Source: Actinomycetota bacterium (GTDB lineage Bacteria > Actinomycetota > Actinomycetes > Actinomycetales > Microbacteriaceae). Taken from it: a DNA stretch of 17,605 nucleotides. The translations under genes and the position numbers were made by a program. The stretch covers positions 1 through 17,605 of the forward strand of contig WLDR01000014.1 of the NCBI GenBank assembly GCA_009704705.1. The letters run 5' to 3'. Below the pieces are notes generated by a model. That model worked only from the letters and a program-made list of their open reading frames with translations. It had not been told where the DNA came from and searched no databases. This document shows, piece after piece, positions 7,098-14,080 of the stretch (position 1 is the first letter of the stretch; each line of letters opens with the position of its first letter).

Positions 7098-7784
7098 ATG
7101 GTGAGGCATCGGAATACCCGTCGCGCGTGGCGCGATGTGACGGCCAAACCTCGCGCGACTCGAAACGGTGTTCACGGGGCACCCGTCGATGACGTTGATT
7201 TGCTCCCGCTCGACGAGACGGACCCGTATCGGCTGCGCTTCTCGTGGAGAAAACCCGTTGTCGTGCTGGCCTTCTTTTTTTGTTCCGCGGTCATGTTCGT
7301 CAACGCCGTTGACCCCTACTCCGGTGCGACCGCGTCGCCGTACTTTCGAATTCCTCCACCCGTTTCGCCCGACGTGAACACGCAAAACGTCACGGCAACC
7401 GGTGGTTCACAAAACGCGGGGCGTGACCAGTTCACGGTTGAAGACGCGCGACTCGTGATTCCAGAACAGGGAGTGCCTGATCCGGAATCGGCGAAGGCGA
7501 TCGGATACCAGATGGTGATGGAACGTGGCTGGGGCGCTGACCAGTACGACTGCCTCGCGCTGTTGTGGGATCGCGAGTCGAACTGGAACCATCTCGCAGA
7601 AAACCCGTCGAGCGGTGCCTATGGAATTCCTCAGGCGCTCCCCGGTGACAAGATGGCGACCGTCAGTGACGATTGGCGTACCAACCCAGTTACCCAAATC
7701 ACATGGGGCCTTCGTTACATCGAAGCTCGTTACGGCTCACCGTGTGGCGCGTGGGCGCACTCCGAAGAAATGAATTGGTACTAG
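7098..7784 (+). CDS. Membrane-anchored lytic transglycosylase-like protein (SLT/lysozyme fold)
   Basis: A 228-residue protein with a 50-residue basic/acidic cytoplasmic N-terminus, one membrane segment at 53-69 (VVVLAFFFCSAVMF core), a Pro/Thr/Gln-rich linker, and a C-terminal lysozyme-like domain from about 130. The likely catalytic Glu160 lies in WDRESNWN, followed by SSGAYGIPQALPGDKM at 171-186 and ITWGLRYIEARYG at 201-213. These are hallmarks of the short actinobacterial transglycosylase domain that cleaves peptidoglycan glycan strands. Two cysteines (152 and 216) could form an extracytoplasmic disulfide. ATG 7098 is chosen because a -10 box sits 7 bases upstream (leaderless); the earlier TTG at 7050 would overlap that promoter. 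The neighbours (DivIVA repeat protein upstream) fit a cell-envelope role. Confidence 0.85.
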   Translation: MVRHRNTRRAWRDVTAKPRATRNGVHGAPVDDVDLLPLDETDPYRLRFSWRKPVVVLAFFFCSAVMFVNAVDPYSGATASPYFRIPPPVSPDVNTQNVTATGGSQNAGRDQFTVEDARLVIPEQGVPDPESAKAIGYQMVMERGWGADQYDCLALLWDRESNWNHLAENPSSGAYGIPQALPGDKMATVSDDWRTNPVTQITWGLRYIEARYGSPCGAWAHSEEMNWY

Positions 7785-7786
7785 TC

Positions 7787-8080
7787 GTGGCGCGCAATCG
7801 CCGTTCGCGCAAGCGCGATGGCGAACACGAACCCCTTGATGTTTCATCCCTCATGTTGGGCGCACGGCGCACGGAGACGAGGAACGGATCCGAGTGGATT
7901 GTTCAGCCGATTGGCGCGGCTTCCGCAGTAAAGGCATATACCTGCCCGGGATGCTCGCTCGAGATTGCCCCCGGCGTTGCACACCTCGTGGCGTGGCGAG
8001 CTGATGACATGTTTGGCGACGACGCGGCGATTGAACAGCGCCGTCATTGGCACACGCACTGCTGGAAGGTGGCGCGCTAA
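7787..8080 (+). CDS. Small protein with a Cys/His putative zinc-binding cluster, function unknown
   Basis: A 97-residue protein with a very basic N-terminus (MARNRRSRKR) and a C-terminal cluster consisting of Cys53-x2-Cys56, His66, then HWHTHC at 87-92. This spacing looks like a structural zinc site. I recognise it as a family found in many actinobacteria that has sometimes been labelled an ATP/GTP-binding protein, but I see no P-loop. The GTG at 7787 starts 2 bases after the transglycosylase stop; a TTG 12 bases earlier is an alternative. Its TAA is immediately followed by the ATG of the hydrolase gene, so the two are translationally coupled and may work together. Nucleic-acid binding is possible from charge, but unproven. 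Confidence 0.8.
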   Translation: MARNRRSRKRDGEHEPLDVSSLMLGARRTETRNGSEWIVQPIGAASAVKAYTCPGCSLEIAPGVAHLVAWRADDMFGDDAAIEQRRHWHTHCWKVAR

Positions 8081-8800
8081 ATGATCGAAATACGAGGCGG
8101 CGTCGAGCTCCCGGCCCACCGAGAAGAAATCGAATTGCACACGCGCGATGGGCTCACCCTTGTGGGCGAGTTGGCCATGCCGATTGACCGCAATCCCGTG
8201 GCAACCATCGTGGCATTGCATCCGTTGCCGACCGCCGGCGGTTTCATGGATTCGCACATCCTGCGCAAAGCAGCTAACCGTTTGCCCGCTCTCGCCGACA
8301 TCGCGGTGTTGCGCTTCAACACACGGGGCACCAAGAGCCCGCGCGGAGTGAGCCAAGGCGAGTTTGGCCACGGCGTCACCGAAGAACACGATGTTGCCGC
8401 GGCGATGGAATTCGTCAAGGAACGCAAACTGCCAAATGTCTGGCTGGTGGGTTGGTCGTTCGGAACCGAGTTGGCGCTCAAGTACGGTCTTGACCATGAC
8501 ATCTCGGGAGCGATTCTGTTGTCACCACCGCTGCATCGCGCAACACCTGACGAGGTGGCTGCCTGGAACGGAAATCCCCGAAAGCTCGTTGCTCTCATTC
8601 CGGAACTTGACGACTACCTGAAGCCGGATGAGGCCGCCGAGCGATTCGCGAGCATCGGGCACATCGAACTCGTCGCCGTCGAGGGCGGAAAGCACTTGTG
8701 GGTCGGAGAGACCCAGGCCGCGCGCGTACTCAACGAGATTGTGCAGCGGTTGAACCCCGCGGCGGCACCGCTACCCGAAGAGTGGGACGAGGGTCGCTAG
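8081..8800 (+). CDS. Alpha/beta-fold hydrolase (dienelactone hydrolase/esterase-like)
   Basis: A 239-residue cytoplasmic alpha/beta hydrolase. The nucleophile elbow GWSFG at 124-128 gives Ser126; GGKHLWVG at 203-210 supplies the likely catalytic His205; and an acid is probably among the Asp residues in PELDDYL near 174-180. The oxyanion-side HPLPTAGG at 47-54 and RFNTRGTKSPRG at 78-89 fit the family that includes small acyl- or carboxyl-ester hydrolases. There is no signal peptide. The ATG directly abuts the preceding stop (TAAATG), and GGAAGG lies upstream inside the previous gene. It ends convergently with the PerM-like gene, sharing the CTAG stop. Natural substrate unknown. Confidence 0.85.
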   Translation: MIEIRGGVELPAHREEIELHTRDGLTLVGELAMPIDRNPVATIVALHPLPTAGGFMDSHILRKAANRLPALADIAVLRFNTRGTKSPRGVSQGEFGHGVTEEHDVAAAMEFVKERKLPNVWLVGWSFGTELALKYGLDHDISGAILLSPPLHRATPDEVAAWNGNPRKLVALIPELDDYLKPDEAAERFASIGHIELVAVEGGKHLWVGETQAARVLNEIVQRLNPAAAPLPEEWDEGR

Positions 8801-9846
8801 CGCTTTTCCTGCATGGGCATGATGACCTGCTTCACAATCAAGACGATCGAAGCGGCAACGGGAATCGCGATGAGCGCCCCGAGAATACCCAGCAGCGAAC
8901 CGCCGGCGAGAGCTGCAATCACAACAATCGACCCCGGAATCTGAACCGCGCGGTTCATGATCTTGGGGCTCACCACATACGCTTCAACCTGCATGTAGAT
9001 GATGTAGTAAATCGCGGCAATTAGCGCAACGGTTGAGTCGGCGAGCACGAGCTGTGCGAGCACGATGATGATGGAACCGGTGAGCGTTCCCACGAGCGGA
9101 ATCAACGACATGCCGAACGCAATGAATGCGAACACGATGGCTGCGCGCCCGCCGATGACGGTCAACAAAATGAATGTCAATATGCCGTTCAGCAGACCAA
9201 GAAGAATCTGGCCGACGACATACCGACCCACTCCGTCGGTGATCTGCGTGCTCAATTCGATGAAGCGATCCCGGTTCGATGCGGGAACCAGGCGGTAGGT
9301 CGCGTTCTTGATGTGCTTGAGCGAAGCGGTGAAATACAGGGTCAGAATGAGCACGACAAAGGCGCCGAAAACTCCGTTGGCAATCGAAACGCCGACAGCA
9401 AGTGCGCCACCGGCAATTTCCAAGATGTGCGTTGGGTCCTTGAAGAAGTTGGCAACCTGGTTAATCAAAGCGTCGACATCGATGATTCCGTTGAACTGAG
9501 TGTTCAAGTAGCCGGCCCAGTCTTCTGTCTTCATGCTTTCGATCAGAGCGGGAAGACCGACGATAAAGCCGGAGGCCTGTTCGGTCACGAGCGGGATAAT
9601 TGACAACACCAAAATCGTGACACCGAGCAGAACAACGGCCAAGACCAGAACAATGGCTGCCCACCTGGGCAACTTCTTGTTTTCGAGCCAATTAACCGCC
9701 GGGTCGAGGCCGAGGCTCAAAAAGAGTGCGGCGCCGATGTAGGTCAGGATGGTCGCCAATGAGGTCATCGCCGACATCAACATGAGGGCAATGCCCACGC
9801 CGAATGCCCCGAAGAGTCCGACACGGAAAGCGTTCTGAATGCGCAT
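8797..9846 (-). CDS. AI-2E/PerM-family membrane protein
   Basis: A 349-residue polytopic membrane protein of the AI-2E exporter (PerM/TqsA, UPF0118) family. It has the expected pattern: two hairpins of hydrophobic helices at the N-terminus, a central soluble region at about 105-170 (including PALIESMKTEDWAGY), then five or so helices with the conserved GMSLIPLVGT and MNRAVQIPGSIVVIAAL blocks near the C-terminus. Family members export small molecules or act as Na+/H+ antiporters; the substrate here is unknown. ATG 9846 is chosen because AGAAAGAA, matching the 16S-complementary sequence, lies 6 bases upstream. An alternative ATG at 9894 would add 16 residues and overlap the upstream gene stop by 11 bases. 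It is downstream of the DivIVA-like gene, likely in the same transcript. Confidence 0.88.
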   Translation of the reverse strand: MRIQNAFRVGLFGAFGVGIALMLMSAMTSLATILTYIGAALFLSLGLDPAVNWLENKKLPRWAAIVLVLAVVLLGVTILVLSIIPLVTEQASGFIVGLPALIESMKTEDWAGYLNTQFNGIIDVDALINQVANFFKDPTHILEIAGGALAVGVSIANGVFGAFVVLILTLYFTASLKHIKNATYRLVPASNRDRFIELSTQITDGVGRYVVGQILLGLLNGILTFILLTVIGGRAAIVFAFIAFGMSLIPLVGTLTGSIIIVLAQLVLADSTVALIAAIYYIIYMQVEAYVVSPKIMNRAVQIPGSIVVIAALAGGSLLGILGALIAIPVAASIVLIVKQVIMPMQEKR

Positions 9847-9883
9847 GGGGTTCTTTCTGGCTTGAACTTGCGGTGATGACGTT

Positions 9884-11032
9884 TTACTCGGCATTGGGCT
9901 GGGGCTTTCGACGTGATCGCGGCTGCGGTTTGGACGAGGTATCCCAAATGGTGGTTGCCTGTGCCACGAGAGAGCGCAGGTCTTCGAGGTAGCTTCCAAT
10001 CGCCTCGCGCTCTACGCGGAGGTCGGCAACGCGTGCCTCCGCTGCCGCAATGGCCTCACGCGACTGCTTGTCGGCGGCCTCAACCAATGCGACCGAGGTC
10101 TTCTTGGCATCTTCAAGAATCTTCGCGATGTGCTTGTCGGTTCGAAGACGCAGCTCGCGCGCTTCCTTCTGGGCAAGCATCTCGATTGCATCCGCTTCGA
10201 GTTTCTTATCCGCTGTTCGAGCCCGCGCCTTGGCCAATTGGTCTTTAGCGGCGTCAAGGTACTTTTGCGTGAGCATGACCGCTTCTTGATGTTTTTTGAG
10301 ATATTGCTTCTCAGCGTTGTCTGCCACGACCGACTTTTCTGTCTCGAGACGCAGCGCAGCCACAACCTCTCGCAGCGTCGGCTTTTCGCCACGCTTGGCC
10401 TCCATCTTGTCGCCTTCTTCTTTAATGAAGACGAGGCGCATCTCGGCGATTTGGCGTTGAGCTTCGGCAAGCTGTTCGTCGATTTCCCGTCGAGCGGTCG
10501 ACCGGGCGTTGGCGACTTCGGTCGCGATCTGGCCGCGCAATTCAGCGGCATCGTGTTCGGCTTCTTTGACCAGCACTTCTGCCGAAGCTTGCGCTTGACT
10601 CATCATCGACGACGACTTGGTTTCGGCATCCAGAATGATTCCCGCTGCCTGGCGTTCGGCTTCTTCCACGATCAGTTGAGCAGTCGCGGTTGCTTCATCG
10701 AGCATGATCTCGATTTCGCGGTCCACGTTGGCACGAATGTTGAATGAGTCAGTTTCGGCTTTTGAAACCAGGCGAGCGGCCTGTTCTTCTGCGTTGCGCA
10801 AGGTGGATTCGAGTTTCGCGCCGAGGCCGGCGTACGTGGGATCACCGACCTCACGAAGGTCGGTTTCCAGCGAATCAATCCGCATCGTCAGTTCTGCGAT
10901 GAGGCCGGATTGCTCATCTGTCACAGTCTTGGCCGTCAGAAGTTCGCGTCGAAGCTTGCCGACGGTTCGGTTGACGGCTGCGGGCTCGTAGCCACGCAGG
11001 ACGCGGGGGAAATCGTCGATTGAATCTGACAC
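9884..11032 (-). CDS. DivIVA-like long coiled-coil protein
   Basis: A 382-residue cytoplasmic protein. The N-terminus, with FPRVLRGYEPAAVNRTV near residues 7-23, matches the DivIVA-type F-x(n)-RGY-x(n)-V pattern. It is followed by about 330 residues rich in Ala, Glu, Lys, Arg and Gln with heptad-like hydrophobic spacing, so an extended coiled coil is expected. The tail (residues 365-382) is basic and Pro-rich (SKPQPRSRRKPQPNAE). Such proteins scaffold polar growth or septation in actinobacteria. GTG 11032 is chosen (GGAG 5 bases upstream); the in-frame TTG at 11047 has its GAGG only 2 bases away. It is transcribed away from the 11254 gene. Whether this or another locus encodes the essential Wag31 cannot be told here; wag31 normally sits beside ftsZ/sepF, so this is probably a paralogue. 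Confidence 0.82.
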   Translation of the reverse strand: MSDSIDDFPRVLRGYEPAAVNRTVGKLRRELLTAKTVTDEQSGLIAELTMRIDSLETDLREVGDPTYAGLGAKLESTLRNAEEQAARLVSKAETDSFNIRANVDREIEIMLDEATATAQLIVEEAERQAAGIILDAETKSSSMMSQAQASAEVLVKEAEHDAAELRGQIATEVANARSTARREIDEQLAEAQRQIAEMRLVFIKEEGDKMEAKRGEKPTLREVVAALRLETEKSVVADNAEKQYLKKHQEAVMLTQKYLDAAKDQLAKARARTADKKLEADAIEMLAQKEARELRLRTDKHIAKILEDAKKTSVALVEAADKQSREAIAAAEARVADLRVEREAIGSYLEDLRSLVAQATTIWDTSSKPQPRSRRKPQPNAE

Positions 11033-11066
11033 GATTGCTCCGTTCAATTCCTCTGGTCAACATCTC

Positions 11067-11083
11067 GTCGACAACCCGTCGAC
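11067..11083. repeat. Inverted repeat GTCGAC-AACCC-GTCGAC
   Basis: Two exact GTCGAC copies flank a 5-base centre within the predicted leader of the minus-strand coiled-coil gene. Because GTCGAC is itself palindromic, this can act as an inverted repeat/hairpin or as a direct repeat. Function unknown. Confidence 0.45.
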
Positions 11084-11095
11084 ACAACCCCAACG

Positions 11096-11101
11096 AGTCT
11101 A
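11096..11101 (-). promoter_or_regulatory. Candidate -10 box for the DivIVA-like gene
   Basis: Read on the minus strand this is TAGACT, a frequent actinobacterial -10. It is about 64 bases before the GTG start. The expected -35 region (TAAATG, 17 bases upstream) matches poorly. Confidence 0.4.
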
Positions 11102-11183
11102 CCCGCGTCGCGAAAAGGCATTTAGCGGGTTGCACCATCTGCAACAGATTCCTCACAGACTGCCGTCGGGTATCGTAAAGAGA

Positions 11184-11209
11184 GATTTTCGCGTGCGATT
11201 TTCGCATGC
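11184..11209. repeat. Tandem 13-base repeat upstream of the membrane-protein gene
   Basis: GATTTTCGCGTGC (11184-11196) is followed at once by GATTTTCGCATGC (11197-11209), identical at 12 of 13 bases. A possible -10 for the plus-strand gene, TATCGT, lies at 11171-11176, so the repeat would sit at the start of the leader, a plausible operator position. The rest of the 11033-11253 gap shows nothing further beyond the promoter and inverted repeat listed. Confidence 0.5.
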
Positions 11210-11253
11210 ACCCACCAGGCCGGCATCATCAGCCACGACGCGAGGAGGAAGAG

Positions 11254-13056
11254 ATGCGGTTCATCGCGGCCATCGTTGTGTTCGCTGTTTCGGCTTTACT
11301 CCTTGTCGTTGGAGTGGCGTTCAAGATTCTTGCCGGGCCTCAGACGGCCGAGGCAACCGTAGATCTCGGCAGCGTTGAGTCGTCGTATCTGGTTATTGAC
11401 TCAGCGGTGCTACGCGCGAACCCCGGTGTGCAATCGATTATTCTTACCGGTTCTGACGCGACCTTCGTCTCATACGGGCGAACGTCTGACGTACTCGGGT
11501 GGCTGGGAGATTCGACGTACAGCACCCTCACCTACGACGCGGAACTGAATGAACTTTCGCTGGGGCCGACCATCGAAGCACCCACCGACCTCGAGAACAC
11601 CGAAGCGGAGACGCCACCTGCAGTGCCGAACGCAGTGACGAACCCCGCCGGTTCGGACTTGTGGCTTGATGAGCGTGTCGGGCGCACGACGACCTCGATA
11701 GCCATGAATGTGACGCCCGAAATGTCAGCACTGGTTGCGAGCGACGGTGTGAACCCTGTTCCGCCGTCCTTGACCATCTCGTGGCCCCTGCCTCGCGCCA
11801 CGTTCCTGTGGCTCAACGACGACAACCTCATCTTCTTGGGTGGCGGGCTTGCCATCATCGGACTCTTTCTTTACCTGTGGGCAATGTCGCACTGGCGCAA
11901 CCAGCAGGGTCCCCGTCGTCGTGGTCGCATGCCCAAACCACCGCGTCCTCGTCGCTACAAGCCTCAAGACACACCAAGCATCACGGCAGCACCGCGAGGT
12001 CGACGGGGCGCACCCACGCGACGCGGTCGCACCGTGTACTCGGTTGTCGGCGTCTCGGTCGCCCTGGCCGTGGGTCTTTCTGCGTGTTCGTCTCCCTATG
12101 AGACCGGCGTTGTCGTCGAGACTCCGACAGCGACCGCCTCGCTGGCACCAGAGGAGCAGTTGCCACCCGTTGTCTCGGAGTCACAGCTGAAGACCATCCT
12201 CAACGAGATTGTCGCAACAGTGACGAAGGCCGATGAGACGACGGACCGCGAACTGCTCAAGACGCGCATGTCCGGAGGGGCGTTGGCAACCCGTCTTGCG
12301 AACTACACAATGCATGCAAACGATTCGGCCATACCTGCGCTACCCCCAATTGGCAGCCTGCCCCTGACCTTCGTGATGCCCCAGGCAGCAGACACGTGGC
12401 CTCGATCCGTCTTGGTCGTCAGCCAGGATGAAGAAGATCCCGATTCGCCCACAACGGGAATTGTTCTTGTGCAGAAATCGCCCCGCGAGAACTACAAGAT
12501 CGACTACATGGTCACGCTCGAGCCCGATGCGTATGTTCCCGAAACGGCTCCAGCAGAACTAGGTAGCTCGGTTGTTGCTCCGGACTCCAAGTTGCTCATG
12601 ATTGCACCGCAAGACCTAGCCCTGGCCTATGGAGATGTACTGATGAACGGCGACGCGAGTCTGTACTACGAGTTTTTTGACGTTGCCAACGACACGCTCC
12701 TCCCGCAGGTGGGTCGCGATTACAAGGTCAATAAGGCAAACTCGATCGCCGAACGCGCCTCTCTGGCATTCAGCGAACAAAAGGGTTCGGGCAGTGACGT
12801 TGCGCTTGCAACGCTTGATTCGGGCGCGATTGTCGCCGTGACCCTCGACGAGGTCGAGCAGGTGACCCCTCTCGCGAACGGCGCTGCAGTGATTCCCGAG
12901 GGGCAACAGAGAGCGCTATTGGGCACGAACGCAACATCCGGAATTCGTTCGGTTTACACGCTGCAACTTCTCTTCTATGTTCCCCCCATTGGGGCCGAGG
13001 GCAAGATTAAGCTTCTCGGCTTCACGCAGGGGCTCACGTCAGCGACTGTCAACTAG
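11254..13056 (+). CDS. Large membrane/extracytoplasmic protein with an internal lipobox, function unknown
   Basis: A 600-residue protein. A hydrophobic segment at 4-25 is followed by an extracytoplasmic region (26-190), a second membrane helix at about 192-211, a very basic linker at 213-260 with many Arg/Pro, a third hydrophobic stretch at 262-278 ending in a perfect lipobox LSAC (275-278), and a 320-residue C-terminal domain (for example LPLTFVMPQAADTWPRSVLV). I recall similar proteins in Microbacteriaceae labelled 'glycosyl transferase', but I see no glycosyltransferase motif and do not endorse that name. The start at 11254 has a strong GAGGAGG 5-11 bases upstream. Only 2 bases separate it from the YbbN-like gene, so the two form an operon. 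The fused look (membrane protein plus lipoprotein-like half) is discussed in the findings. Confidence 0.75.
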   Translation: MRFIAAIVVFAVSALLLVVGVAFKILAGPQTAEATVDLGSVESSYLVIDSAVLRANPGVQSIILTGSDATFVSYGRTSDVLGWLGDSTYSTLTYDAELNELSLGPTIEAPTDLENTEAETPPAVPNAVTNPAGSDLWLDERVGRTTTSIAMNVTPEMSALVASDGVNPVPPSLTISWPLPRATFLWLNDDNLIFLGGGLAIIGLFLYLWAMSHWRNQQGPRRRGRMPKPPRPRRYKPQDTPSITAAPRGRRGAPTRRGRTVYSVVGVSVALAVGLSACSSPYETGVVVETPTATASLAPEEQLPPVVSESQLKTILNEIVATVTKADETTDRELLKTRMSGGALATRLANYTMHANDSAIPALPPIGSLPLTFVMPQAADTWPRSVLVVSQDEEDPDSPTTGIVLVQKSPRENYKIDYMVTLEPDAYVPETAPAELGSSVVAPDSKLLMIAPQDLALAYGDVLMNGDASLYYEFFDVANDTLLPQVGRDYKVNKANSIAERASLAFSEQKGSGSDVALATLDSGAIVAVTLDEVEQVTPLANGAAVIPEGQQRALLGTNATSGIRSVYTLQLLFYVPPIGAEGKIKLLGFTQGLTSATVN

Positions 13057-13058
13057 CC

Positions 13059-14045
13059 ATGAGTATTGATGCGGGTCGCGCCGTCGATTTGTCCGCTGTC
13101 GTTTCGAAGCCGGCCGAGTCGACCGCCGCTTCTCTACCAGGGGCCCCCGGCGACACCGATCTGATGTTGCCCGGGCTGGTGCTGCAGGCAGACGACTCGT
13201 CATTTGCCAGTGTGCTCGAAATCTCAAACACGGTGCCCGTGCTCGTGTGTTTTGTGATGGATGCGCAACGCGACGAACCCATGGTGCGCACGCTCTCCGA
13301 GGCGACGGTCAAACTCAACGGTCGCGCCGTGCTCGTCAATGTCGACGCTGGTGCTTCGCCACAGCTCGTTGCATCGTTCCAAGCCGACGTGCTGTCGGCC
13401 ACCGAGGGCGGGCAGTCACCGGTTGTCGGCGCCGTGCTTGCGGGTCGACCGCTCCAGCTCTTTGTTGGGGACCAGACCAGCGAGATGATCGAGCAGGTGC
13501 TTCAACAGCTGCTCATTGTCGGGGAGCAAAGCGGCATCGTCGGAACCGTCACCACGCCCGACATGGTTTCTGGCCGCTCTGCCCGCGAGAGTGCTGGTGC
13601 CGGTGAGGTGCCGGAACCCGAGGTGCCGCCCCTTGATCCACTTCACCAAGAGGCATTTGATGCCATCGAGCGCGCCGATTACCCGTCTGCTGTGAATGCG
13701 TATGAGCGCGCACTCAAAGAGAATCCTAAAGACGAGATGGCTCGGGCAGGGCTCGCGCAGGTGTCCCTTCTTGCGCGCTTGAGCGGAAAGTCGCTCGCCG
13801 ACGTGCGCAATGCGGCCGCGGCCGACCCCGACAACCTCGACGCGCAACTCGACGTTGCCGACCTCGACCTGTCGGGCGGTCACATTGACGATGCCTTCGA
13901 TCGCCTTCTTGGAATTTTTCCTCGGGCCGGCGCAGACGACCGAAACGTCATTCGTGTGCGTTTGCTCGAGCTGTTCGATGTCGTTGGAGCGGCTGACCCG
14001 CGGGTCGTCGCCGCGCGGGCGAAGCTCACCAATCTGCTCTTTTAG
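13059..14045 (+). CDS. YbbN/CnoX-like co-chaperone (thioredoxin fold plus TPR)
   Basis: A 328-residue cytoplasmic protein. Residues about 45-155 form a thioredoxin-like domain (VPVLVCFVMDAQRDEPM at 59-75, VLVNVDAG at 91-98). The redox CxxC motif is replaced by DAQRDEP, so it cannot act as a dithiol reductase. A Pro-rich linker (PEPEVPPLDP, about 185-194) leads to a C-terminal TPR region, with EAFDAIERADYPSAVNAY near 198-215 and later repeats to about 310. This order matches YbbN/CnoX, which hands damaged clients to chaperones. No clear Shine-Dalgarno sequence is present; the ATG is 2 bases after the preceding stop, implying translational coupling. Functional transfer from the E. coli protein is uncertain because the redox cysteines differ. 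Confidence 0.82.
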   Translation: MSIDAGRAVDLSAVVSKPAESTAASLPGAPGDTDLMLPGLVLQADDSSFASVLEISNTVPVLVCFVMDAQRDEPMVRTLSEATVKLNGRAVLVNVDAGASPQLVASFQADVLSATEGGQSPVVGAVLAGRPLQLFVGDQTSEMIEQVLQQLLIVGEQSGIVGTVTTPDMVSGRSARESAGAGEVPEPEVPPLDPLHQEAFDAIERADYPSAVNAYERALKENPKDEMARAGLAQVSLLARLSGKSLADVRNAAAADPDNLDAQLDVADLDLSGGHIDDAFDRLLGIFPRAGADDRNVIRVRLLELFDVVGAADPRVVAARAKLTNLLF

Positions 14046-14065
14046 CTCGGCTGAGTCGCCCTGCC

Positions 14066-14071
14066 TACACT
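14066..14071 (+). promoter_or_regulatory. Candidate -10 box for the cysteine desulfurase gene
   Basis: TACACT ends 9 bases before the ATG at 14081, so the transcript would have almost no leader. AGGGA at 14072-14076 is only 4 bases from the ATG and may help translation. No clear -35. Confidence 0.4.
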
Positions 14072-14080
14072 AGGGACATC

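Noticed and set aside
8785..8815. Bidirectional terminator at the hydrolase/PerM junction (CGCTAGCG followed by CTTTT)
   Set aside because: The 8-base palindrome has no loop and is too short for a terminator stem.
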